NCBI GenBank assembly: GCA_029959195.1
Contig: CP114121.1
Span: 930,001-994,000 of the forward strand
Length of the DNA stretch: 64,000 nt
Direction: 5' to 3'
Source of the DNA: Dictyophora rubrovolvata
Lineage: Eukaryota > Basidiomycota > Agaricomycetes > Phallales > Phallaceae
Shown: positions 24,183-34,263 of the stretch, in pieces
Layout: the number at the start of each line of letters is the position of its first letter
Numbering within the stretch: position 1 is the first letter of the stretch
Translations under genes and position numbers: made by a program
The notes under the pieces: model-generated
The model's input: only the letters and a program-made list of their open reading frames with translations
Told to the model about the DNA's origin: nothing
The model's database searches: none

Positions 24183-26695
24183 TCACAAATAATATCCCAT
24201 CCTAGCTTCATGCATACCCCGACCAAGCTCTTTCGCCAAATCCATAAATTCCCTTTCTCCTTCATTCAAAGTGGGACCGGAAAGCCCCTGAGTGTCGTTC
24301 TTGACAAACAGTTTATCTATGATTGGACAAACAGTTCCGACGGGAGGAAGACTTCCGTCTCGGAAGTAGTCCCGGATATATTTCAGAGCAGGAAGTGATG
24401 TTCCAGCAACCGAACAATGCTAAATTTTTGTAATAAATATCAGAAGAGACGGAATAAATGATGGATGACCTACTCCGGGAGTATCTACTGTTAGAAGAAC
24501 AGAATTGCTAAATCCTTCAGAAGCCTTTTTGGCACTGCCAGCCAAGTTGCATGAAGTGCGGAGGATAGAGACGAAAGAAAACGAAAGAGACTTACGCAAA
24601 AAGTGGAGTGACAGGGTCTAAAAATCTTGTTCAGTTGGAACTGCAAATAATATGCCTTACGACTCACCGAAGGTATTGCCAATTATAAGCAAAGGGAAGG
24701 AAGTTGTTGTATGAAAGTCACCTGTATCGAGGCTGTGAATATATTATTTTTTCAAAACAACTTTATAACCAAACCTCGATATCGTTCCTTTGCCTTAATT
24801 TTCCAACCCCTGTGCTCACAAAATCAGTCAACAAAGGAGTATACCCAATTACATGATAGACGTACGAGCAATCAGTGCGAACTTCAGACCAGATATCTGC
24901 AAAGACGGTTACCTTCCGGAGTTCTTCAATGTATCTCTGAATATCGTCGAATGTAGCATTTAGACCTTCACCACCCTCTCCGCACCGAACGGCGACTCCT
25001 CCTTCCTGAAGGGAGTTAGGAATAGCAGAGGACTTTGGAACACCACATTTAGGAGGAGCGTCCTTTAACGCGTTGACTTGGAGCAACATTGGCTCCCCAT
25101 CGCCCTTCTCTAACGCAGTCAATGCGTCAAAGAATGGTCCAATCTTTTTGAAAGGGGCGTATAAGCCCATAAAAAGAACACTTTTCACGTTCCCGTAATT
25201 CAATATAGTATAATCGGTGCCATTGAAAACTGGGACTGGATGTTGTTTCAAAGAATCGAGGATGGCTTCGACTCTAGCACCAACTTGAGAAGGTGTGGGT
25301 TCATAAAGAGGGCAGTCATTTCCAGCAGCGACGCAGGCATCAAATATGTAGTCCAAAATTTTGTCGGTGTCAACAAGGTTGCTAGACCAGCGACCTTATG
25401 CGTAGACGCGCATGTGAACTAGACTAGTTTTCTAATTCGGGTATAACGTACCTGAATAATAATCTGAGAACTCGACCACGCCTGTAAAAAAAAAAATCGA
25501 TCGCGTTGATTCAAGGGGATAAAGTGCGACATAAAAGGCGAAACGGACCATCGATGATCAGACGGTCCACATAATCCTTGAAACGAACATGTTATTCAGT
25601 TAAAATGCACATATGCCATAAGATAGCAACTTACAGGGAACATGGCAGCAAACCTGAGGTCAAATATAATCAGAGGTGTCACCAAAATCACAAACAGACG
25701 TACGTTCCACCAAGCACTGTTCCATATGAGAAACCCCAGTACTTGAGTTTTCCAAAACCAAACGCGTTTGTGATATTCAACATGTCTCGCGCGACGGCGG
25801 CTGTGCCAACATACTCGGCTATATGCTTGGAACGAGCGGAGGCGAGTTGTCCGAGTAGACCCGCTCGGGAATACGTCCAAAGCAGAGCGTCAGAGCTTCT
25901 GTTGAGCAACTGTGTGCCTCCTGCGTCCCATAAAGCTCTTTCAGTGTCATCTAAGAAGACCGAAACCTTGGGTGTTGTAGCACCGATACCTGAATAGGAA
26001 GGTTATTGAGCCCTATGCACTTGTGATGATAACCAGATACCTCGCGGATCGAAACCAACAATATCATATTCGCCGCCTATAAGCTGTTGGAAAGAATCTC
26101 CTATCTTGTTTGCGAACATGACTCCAGAGCCGCCGGGACCACCTTCAAGCCAGAAGAGAATAATTGATGATTGGCTAAATGATATGACGTCTTATTACCT
26201 GGATTCAGTAAGATCGGACCGCGGTATTCCTTGTCGGTAGCTGGTACCCGAACCAAAGCGACAGCAATCTTATCACCTTCGGGATCCAGATGATCCATTG
26301 GAAGCTAGCAAAAGCAATGAGTAAAAATTCGAAGAACAACTTTGAGATATCTCAACACACTTCCAGTCGCGCGCATTCTCTACGTTCGCCACATGCATGC
26401 CATTTGAGGTCGGAGCTTGGCACGATCTAGATAATGATTCGCGTGGGCGGTCTCAGTCTGGACTGTAGAAAATAATGTCAATGAATATTTGACGCACCTT
26501 ATTCCATTCAAAAGTAAGCGGGGTTACACTGTCAACATTCTCGGATAGATTGATAGAGTTGAACAAATCGCTAAAAAGCTTGTTAAAGAGGATAAAAGAG
26601 AGGATTGTAACCGCTGCGACGCGAGTAGCAACTAGACGTCTGCTACGACGCGCTGGCAAGGGTTGCACACGTTCAACGACGGGAGACTTTTCCAT
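24183..26695 (-). CDS. TAP-like alpha/beta hydrolase (peptidase S33 family), copy 1
   Basis: Type II membrane-anchored or secreted alpha/beta hydrolase with many exons, from the ATG at 26695 (MEKSPVVERVQPLPARRSRR) to TGA at 24183-24185. A hydrophobic segment (VAAVTILSFILFNKLF) follows the basic N-terminus. Family signatures are LPMDHLDPEGDKIAVALVRV, the oxyanion-type GGPGGSG, YDIVGFDPRGIGATTP, the nucleophile elbow WGFSYGTVLGGT, then a lid and the C-terminal TAP-like domain with GNTF..DPVTPLFA (catalytic Asp) and HCSVAG (catalytic His). Relatives in Streptomyces remove tripeptides from protein N-termini, and the fungal members probably cleave peptides or esters. The intron after the codon for C in RTDC restores frame to SGWKIKAKERYR. 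The neighbour copy 2 is at 27856-30374. Confidence 0.85.
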
Positions 26696-26969
26696 AGTAG
26701 TAAGCTTCGAAGTTCGAGTATCAAACGACGACTGTCTTGACTTCAATTTAGAGACGTATTTTATAAAGGATCGCCTGCCAAAGCCCAAGTCGTGTGAATG
26801 GACCCGACTAATTGGGGTCAAAGGCCATGGGTGGTTTTAAAGATATTGGCTGAACTTTAATTGACTACGCGAGCGTGCCATGTTTGTCTCACAGGACGCG
26901 CAGGTGACGCGTGACGCGTGACGCATCAGTTAAGTCAACTACTTGAATTAGGGTTAACGTTTAAGGTTT
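26696..26969. promoter_or_regulatory. Upstream region of hydrolase copy 1
   Basis: Short divergent gap between the hydrolase start and the degraded Zn2Cys6-like copy. It includes a small GACGCGT repeat (about 26897-26922). Confidence 0.4.
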
Positions 26970-27673
26970 GAACATTTGAACCATTGAAGAGGTACGGGAA
27001 ACGTATGTGGGACGGACTGCATGGGAATTGGACGTACGCAAATCAGGAAGAAGTCGAAATTCCCGTCCCTGCATTGAGGAACGATCCCGATTTTGACGAA
27101 ATTGATTGGAAACAGCGTATTGGATATGACCATGACTACAGGGAAGAAAAAGAGCCTGGAGGAATTGAAGAAGAGGATAATGAAAAGGATAGGGATGAAG
27201 GAGGAGAAAAAGTTGGCGGAGGAGAAACATGAATGGCTACCAAAACCTGGGGAGAAGTTCGGAGAGGACCTGGGTGTGATATTGAATGTAATTGCATGTT
27301 CCTCTTTGCTTTTTCTTCTTCAGCTAAACCCTTTATCCGATCTCAAGAAAGGTCGCAAAAAACGACCACGCGAAGATGACAACGACGATGATAATGCACA
27401 GGAAGTAATTTTGATCGCGTCTCCGACAAATGATGACGCATCTGACAACGACGACGTGCCGTCTGGAGGAGATCCCAGTGCCGAAAAAATGGGGATGCGT
27501 TATTGAAGGAGGTTCATCTCTTCATGAAGCAGCAGGAGCAAGTGACGAAGACCCTTGTCGATATCGTCAAGCTTCAAGCGGAGCACATCCATTTAATGGT
27601 GTTGGCAGGAGAGGAGAGGAACCGGCCACTGTTGAAATCGGGGAGTGATGTAGAAGGAGGTACAAAACGCTGA
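26970..27673 (+). pseudogene. Degraded second copy of the Zn2Cys6-like gene
   Basis: Aligns with 19320-20303. It keeps the region starting at ACCATTGAAGAGGTACG (TIEEARETY in the parent), the Lys/Glu coiled-coil region, the intron-like sequence ending CTTCTTCAG at about 27324, the basic linker (KKRPREDDNDD) and the C-terminal part ending TKR with a stop at 27671-27673. It lacks the first ~17 codons with the ATG and the entire six-cysteine cluster, where the copy jumps from the linker to the C-terminal helices. The frame ending at the TGA near 27506 is out of register with that C-terminal part. The 3' flank stays similar to copy 1 up to about 27816. No full product is expected. Confidence 0.7.
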
Positions 27674-27855
27674 AGGGAAATAGTATGGCGGAGGATGGAA
27701 AGCAAGACGTTCACAAGCAACAGCTAGTACTGCACAATCCGACACATTATTCTGTTTCATTCAAAAATACATCAAACATTTACCAGCAACGCATTAAATA
27801 CTGGGACAGTGATCAGGGCTATATGTGGATGCTAGAATAATTCGACGGAACAGTG

Positions 27856-30374
27856 TCACAAATAATATCCCTTCCTAGCTTCATGCATACCCCGACCAAG
27901 CTCTTTCGCCAACTCCATGAATTTTCTTTCTTTTTCATTCAAAGTGAGGCCGGAAAGCCCCTGAGTGTCATTCTTAACGAACAACTTATCCACAATGGGA
28001 CAAACAGTTCCGACGGGAGGGAGACTTCCGTCTCGGAAGTAGTCCCGGATATATTTCAGAGCAGGAATTGAAAGTCCAGCGGTCGAACAATGCTAAATTT
28101 TGTGATAAATATCAGAAGAAACGGATTAAATGATCGATGACCTACTCCGGGAGTGTCTACTGTTAGGAGAACCGAATTACTAAACCCTTCAGAAGCCTTT
28201 TTGGCACTGCCAACCAAGTTAAATTTTAAGTCTGAAGATGAAGACGAATGAAGACGAAAGAGACTCACGCAAAAAGTGGAGTGACAGGGTCTAAAAATCT
28301 TGTTCAGTTGAAATTGTAGATAACTTTATGCCTTATGACCCACCGAGTGTATTCCCAATAATAAGCAAAGGGAAGGAAGTCGTTGTACGAAAGTCACCTG
28401 TATCAAGGCTATAAATATCAGTTTTTCAAAGAAAACTACACTAAGGCCCACCTCCATATCGTTCCTTCGTCTTGAGTTTCCAACCGCTGTACTCAGTAAA
28501 TCAGTCAACGAGGGAGCATATTCAATTACATGAGACATACGAGCATTGAATGCGAATTTCAGACCAGATATCCCCAAAGACGGATAATTCCCCGAGTTCT
28601 TCAATGTGTTTCTGAAGATCATCCAGTGTAACACCTACACCTTGACCCTCCCCACATCGAACGGCAACTCCTCCTTCCAGAAGGGAGTTAGGAACAGCAG
28701 AGGACTTTGGAATGTCACCACATTTAGGAGGACCGTCCTTTAACGCGTTGACTTGGAGCAACATTGGCTCCCCATCGCCCTTCTCTAACGCAGCCAATGC
28801 GTCAAAGAATGGTCCAATCTTTTGGAAAGGGGCGTATAAGCCCGTAAAAAGAACACTCTTCACATTTCCGTAGTCCAATATGATATAATCGGTGCCATTG
28901 AAAACTGGGACTGGCTGTTTTTTGAGAGAACCGAAGATGGTTTGGACTCTGGCACCAACTTGGGAAGGCGTGGATTCATAAAGAGGACAGTCCTTTCCAG
29001 CGGCGACGCAGGCATCGGATATGTAATCCAAGATTCCATCAGTGTCAACAAGGTTACTATACCAGCGACCTTACGTGCAGTAGAAGCTCACGTGAGCTAG
29101 ACTAGTTTGCTGAATTTGGGTATAACGTACCTGAATAATAGTCTGAGAACTCGACTACACCTGGAAAAAAGCGATCGCGTTAAATGGAAAAGATGAGGTG
29201 TGGCATAAAAGGTGAAACGAACCATCGATGATCAGACGGTCCACATAATCCTTATCATAAAGATGTTATTCCCAAAAAGTCAACATATACATACATGCGT
29301 AACAACGTACAGGGAACATGGCAGCAAACCTGAGATAAAAAAGAATGAGGGATGCGTCACCGAAATTACATGAAAACGTACGTTCCGCCAAGCACTGTTC
29401 CATATGAGAAGCCCCAGTACTTGAGTTTGTCAAAACCAAACGCGTTTGTGATATTCAACATGTCTCGCGCGACGGCGGCTGTGCCAACATACTCGGCTAT
29501 ATGTTTGGAACGAGCAGAGGCGAGTTGTCCGAACAGACCCGCTCGGGAATACGTCCAAAGCAGAGCGTCAGAGCTTCTGTTGAGCAACTGTGTGCCTCCT
29601 GCGTCCCATAAAGCTCTTTCAGTGTCGTCCAAGAAGTTTGAGACCTTGGGTGTTGTAGCACCGATACCTGAACAGGAAAGTAAGTCATTGAGCCCTTGGT
29701 GGATGTGATAACCAGATACCTCGCGGATCGAAACCAACGATATCATATTCGCCGCCTATAAGCTGTTGGAAAGAATCTCCTATCTCGCTTGCGAACATGA
29801 CTCCAGAGCCGCCGGGACCACCTTCAAGTCAGAAGAGAATAATTGATAATTGGCTAAATGATATGACGTCTTATTACCTGGATTCAGTAAGATCGGACCG
29901 CGGTATTCCTTGTCGGTAGCTGGTACCCGAACCAAAGCGACAGCAATCTTATCACCTTCGGGATCCAGATGATCCATTGGAAGCTAGCAAAAGCAATGAG
30001 TAAAAATTCAAAGAACAACTTTGAGATATCTCAACACACTTCCAGTCGCGCGCATTCTCTACGTTCGCCACAGGCATGCCATTTGAGGTCGGGGCTGGGC
30101 ACGATCTAGATAATGATTCGCGTGGGCGGTCTCAGTCTGGACTGTAGAAAATAATGTCAATGAATATTTGACGCACCTTATTCCATTCAAAAGTAAGCGG
30201 GGTTACACTGTCAACATTCTCGGATAGATTGATAGAGTCGGACGAATCGCTAAAAAGCTTGTTAAAGAGGATAAAAGAGAGGATTGTAACCGCTGCGACG
30301 CGAGTAGCAACTAGACGTCTGCTACGACGCGCTGGCAAGGGTTGCACACGTTCAACGACGGGAGGCTTTTCCAT
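27856..30374 (-). CDS. TAP-like alpha/beta hydrolase (peptidase S33 family), copy 2
   Basis: Tandem paralogue of the gene at 24183-26695, same exon plan, from the ATG at 30374 (MEKPPVVERVQPLPARRSRR) to TGA at 27856-27858. It keeps the N-terminal membrane anchor, LPMDHLDPEGDKIAVALVRV, WGFSYGTVLGGT, DPVTPLFA and HCSTAG, so the triad looks complete. A two-base difference from copy 1 near 28533 falls in an intron, and splicing gives CSGWKLKTKERYG, so it is not a frameshift. By eye the 5' part (about 29370-30374), introns included, is nearly identical to copy 1, whereas the 3' part (27856-29100) has many more changes in both exons and introns. Confidence 0.85.
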
Positions 30375-30706
30375 AGTAAGCTTCGAGTCTACGACTGGTT
30401 CGACTTCAATTTAGAAACGTGCTTTTATATAGGATCCGTCTGCCGAGTCGTGTGAATGCATGCTGCCAATTGGGGTCAAAGGCATCCTTCTCCGCAACCT
30501 TTCCGTATGCTCACAGTCTCGGGAGAAGGCAGTTGCATGATTTTCGTTGACTTCGCCGGGAAATCGTCTAGCAACCGGCTTACCTAATGGTGATTTGTAA
30601 TAAATTATCAATGAAATAGGTTCCTGCCTTGTCTTGGCCTGGTCATGGCATTATTCTCAAGATTCCCTCTCATCTCATCTCAAATACTACAGTGATTATA
30701 TTCATT
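30375..30706. promoter_or_regulatory. Divergent region between hydrolase copy 2 and the acyltransferase gene
   Basis: About 330 bases between divergent starts, with no coding frame. Similarity to the upstream region of hydrolase copy 1 fades soon after the ATG. Confidence 0.4.
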
Positions 30707-32803
30707 ATGGCTAGCAATCATACACCCACTCCACTCAGTTACATTATATTACGGCAAGTGTTTGAACTTTCTTACCTCATTTGCGATAGTGACGTAGTCC
30801 TTATCAGATGGTTCTATAAATTGGTTTTGAAAGTTTTTTATGGAACTATTGTCATCGAAAATAGGGAATTTCTACCAAAGGAAGGACAAGCATGGCAAGC
30901 TATTCACTGTCACCACTCATCTTGTACCTATCTTGATTTGTTATGAGCAGTATCATTTGCGCAAACCACACCAACTCTTTGACGGATGCTATGTGCGTGC
31001 GCACTTCTGTTTTCCTTTAAGATATAGTCTAACAAGAATTCAGACTTTTAATGACGCTTACAAAGGTCAATCCAATGCGATATTGTTGTATCACTGTTGA
31101 GCCTTGAGTTTGTTCCAGACTTTCACCCGGATGACCGCAAAAGCCACACAATTTGGAAAGCGCACATTTACAAGTTGGCTCATCGAATCATCTGGTGCTT
31201 TACCAATACATAGACGCATGGATTTCCCTGAAACCGTAGAGCCAGACAACTCCGACATCCTGAACAAGCTGTACAATGTTAGCCCATTTCTCCATTGAAT
31301 TCCTGTAAAGCGTGATCCGTCCCGATGCCAATGTGTTGCTTTTATAGGCCTTGGAAGTCGGCGATACTGTGTGCATGTTTCCAGAAGGAATGAGTCGATA
31401 TCAACCGGGGCTTGCACCACTCAAAACGGGAGTGGCCCGTATCATATCAGAAGTCCTTTCTCGTCGTCGCGATGATCCTAGCTACGAATTGACATTGTTA
31501 ACGTGCTCGATAACTTACATGCATAGACATCATTTCCGTTCCGATCTTCTCGTTACGTTCAACCCTCCAGTTACATTTAGGCCCCAGGTAAAGACACTTC
31601 TTGCGTGTTTTTTCATCGGCCTAAAAACCGATCCCTATTTCAGCAATCCCCAGCTCTATTGAAGCCTGTCGACTTTCAAGTTATCAAAGATTTGACGAAC
31701 TATATTGCAGAAGATATCGCCTCAGAAGCACTGGATGCACCTTCATGGGAGATGATTACAATTGCTAGAGCGGCGGCCAGACTTTATGCTCCTTTGGGCA
31801 CCAACATGACCTTGGGAGATTACGTGCGTGTCATCAAAGTGTTCATTGAAGGTTTCAAGAAAAGCGGTAAAACATGGGAACGACTACGCCCAAGAAGCGC
31901 TTCTCGGTCATTTCAGCCCACTGTGGGGCCAAATGGCCCCGATGAAATAACTATCCAACCGAAGTTAACTATCGGACCAACAGATGAAGACATCGACCAA
32001 CTAGCAAAGGATTTGCTGGTAATCCTCGTTAAATCGTTTTCCTTTTTCTCCTCATGTTTACCGTACATACTCATAGACTCATCATAACACACTAATTCGA
32101 CTAGGTGTAAAAGACGAGCGCATAAGAGCGGGTCCATTGAACAAAGTAAAAATCCTCAAGCGAATATTCTTCAGATCAATATGGCTTCTTGTTCTACTAC
32201 TCGTCTGTGGGCCCGGACTCATTTTGTGGACACCGGTTTTCATAGCTTCTTCCTTGTCAGCGAAACGTTTCAAGACAACTGGACCCAAAGAAGACGTCTG
32301 GGATGAAATTGCACAACGGAAACTTCTAACCGGTCTCTATACTGGGTTATGTGTTTGGCTCTGTTGTGTCTTTTTGACACTACCAACGGCTTTAGTGACG
32401 TTTTTCCTGGTGCCCCCATTTATGTGGATGTCTTTGCGCTTCTTCGAAGATACAGTGTCGAGTTTCCGGGCTATAGTTTCTCTCGTCAATCTATTGTGGC
32501 TCGGTCCCGCTAGAGTTAAGGAGCTGTCCGAGCAAAGCACAAGTTTATACAGCCGAGTAATGGTGTTGGCAATACATAGGTTGAAACTACCTCCAGAGCC
32601 AGAAAATTATTTCTTGAACAGAGGTGGTAGAGAAAAGGGCAGAGTCAGAAGTAAGTGGGAGAGCACGGCAAGATACTTTTCAGTAACACGACGGAGGAAA
32701 CGAGATGTAAGTCTTTGTTCTTATAAGTACAGACAGTGAAAGTTTCTGACACAGTGATATTTAGTGGAATGAGATACTTCGTGTATGGCCGCACGAGGAA
32801 TGA
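30707..32803 (+). CDS. Glycerol-3-phosphate / dihydroxyacetone-phosphate acyltransferase (SCT1/GAT1-like)
   Basis: First step of glycerolipid synthesis at the ER: acylation of glycerol-3-phosphate. It starts at the ATG at 30707 (MASNHTPTPLSYIILR). Catalytic blocks are CANHTNSLTDAM (block I), MTAKATQFGKRTFTSWLIES with GALPI (block II), and LFPEG-type MFPEGMSRYQPG (block III), then PLKTGVARIISEVLSR. Two hydrophobic stretches follow (IWLLVLLLVCGPGLILWTPV; LCVWLCCVFLTLPTALVTFF). The last exon starts at 32765 and ends RVWPHEE. Introns 1 (30754-30789, GCAAGT donor) and 2 (30895-30950, GCAAGC donor) are GC-AG, and only these splices join RDVVLIRWFYKL and EGQACIICANH. The junction near 31010-31125 is not resolved. 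Confidence 0.9.
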
Positions 32804-32857
32804 AGATGGTCTGGTTTATAACTTATAGCCCTCTCCATCCTTAATTGAGTTTAATAA

Positions 32858-33909
32858 TTAACCACCAGGAATAGTTTGGTATCCTCTTCGTCCTGCTGCC
32901 CATCTTTCTCCTGCCTGAGCTGCACGGGCTGTGTGGACGAGTGCGACTATGGTAAACACATCTAATACCCAAGAAGTGGTACCGAGGTAGAAGGATGTAC
33001 CTTTTTCTCGGTAAGCGTGTTTTGTTCTTTGAAAAAAGAATGGAAGAAATGTGACTAACTTAGCGTTCCCTTGTGGAACATAGGGTTTGCAGACGTTCGA
33101 TGTAGATGTGCGACAACTGCCATAGTAGTTATCTGCAATGCTCCTGTTTTGCATGTCAGATGTAGATAATTTATTTAATGATAATCCATTATGTTTACGG
33201 ACCGTGCAAACTAATCAATGCCACAACGCCTTGCCAAGCGGTTCGTCTCCTCGCCCGAGTCCCAAACCCAGTGGTGACGAGAAGTAGCGCGACTATAGTT
33301 GCTGCGAGAAAGATTAAGCTCAATTCTGAAGTATAAGTCGCGGTAGACCTGTCGCAATCAAAGATATGTCGGAAAGTAAAATAAAGTGATGGTGTTTATG
33401 TTTACCATAAGACGCAGTAGTTGTCAATCTCCTTTGCGCAATCATCGTACTTCCAAGACGGGAATTCACGACATTGCAGCTCTGATTCATATTTCCCATT
33501 CGGCAATTGTACATAGGTGCGCTCGCACCTCTAATCCCCAGCATCGGTGAGTGTCAATGTAGTCCTTTCATCTTTGACATCGGACATACCTCATACAAGC
33601 CCCATCTAATAACTTTACCGATGGGTAGATCAGGATCTGTTTCAGCATAAATCCTGAGCAATCGAAATAGTAGAAAGAATAAGTTACTGGCGCATGTTCA
33701 TTACAATACTCAGCTTACCATTCTGGTATTTCAAACGACACAAGGGACTAATGTCAAAGTTTAACTCGCTTCGACAGGCTATCGATCCAAAACAGTGAAA
33801 TTACCAGAATGAGACTAAGTACAACGGGAATTAGAGCAGCGATATAAGGAATCTATTGAAGGTGAATTAGGCTATTGAAAAGAGTTATGATGTAGCATAC
33901 CTTTCGCAT
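32858..33909 (-). CDS. Claudin-like four-TM membrane protein (Dcv1/SUR7-like)
   Basis: A 217-residue protein from eight exons: 33909-33901, 33852-33805, 33747-33719, 33653-33590, 33530-33406, 33348-33203, 33143-33060 and 33006-32858. It has a TM segment at the N-terminus (IPYIAALIPVVLSLIL), a first extracellular loop of about 80 residues, then TM2 (LSLIFLAATIVALLLVTTGF), TM3 (WQGVVALISLHGALQITTMA) and TM4 (WVLDVFTIVALVHTARAA). The loop contains W...WGLYERC...LQC, the claudin-type W-GLxxC-C signature, plus three more Cys. Fungal members such as S. pombe Dcv1 and the SUR7 group act at the plasma membrane and cell wall. The exact subfamily is inferred. It is convergent with the acyltransferase gene (stops 54 bases apart). 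Confidence 0.75.
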
Positions 33910-34055
33910 GATGGAGCCAGTGGCGGGAGACGTCGACCAGGCTGCGTCCTGCCAGTGGGCTCACGGTCACGGTACCGGTGGAGCTTGCCTCCCGAGATAG
34001 ACGTCATGCACTCATATTCGAATATAATGTCACAGTTTGAAAGTATGTCACGACT

Positions 34056-34139
34056 TCTCAGGTAGTATAGAGGTTAGTATTCGCGCCTGTCATGGCAACG
34101 CGAACGCGCGAGACCGGGGTTCGATTCCCCGCCTGAGAG
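34056..34139 (+). tRNA. tRNA-Asp (GUC) with a 12-base intron
   Basis: Acceptor arms TCTCAGG (34056-34062) and CCTGAGA (34132-34138) pair fully, discriminator G at 34139. The D-arm region TAGTATAGAGGTTAGTA and the T-arm GGGGTTCGATTCCCC are standard for eukaryotic tRNA-Asp. The anticodon stem is CGCGC/GCGCG with loop CUGUCA-C, anticodon GUC at 34089-34091. The intron, 34093-34104, lies one base after the anticodon, the usual place. A T run at 34144-34148 can serve as the Pol III terminator. Mature length is 72 before CCA. Confidence 0.96.
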
Positions 34140-34154
34140 TTTCTTTTTCCCCCC

Positions 34155-34172
34155 CCCCTGAAGCTTCAGGGG
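34155..34172. repeat. Perfect 18-base palindrome after the tRNA gene
   Basis: CCCCTGAAGCTTCAGGGG, preceded by a run of C. It follows the tRNA-Asp terminator by a few bases and could form a cruciform or hairpin. Confidence 0.7.
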
Positions 34173-34263
34173 AATTTCATGGTATGCGTGGTAGCCAAAC
34201 TTCTTTTCTTCTACAGTTGAGTAACTAACCAAAAATGTATATTGCAATATCGTAAACATGACA

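Noticed and set aside
28522-28640. Apparent two-base frameshift and early stop in hydrolase copy 2
   Set aside because: The difference lies in an intron. Splicing with a GTATGT donor restores CSGWKLKTKERYG, matching copy 1.
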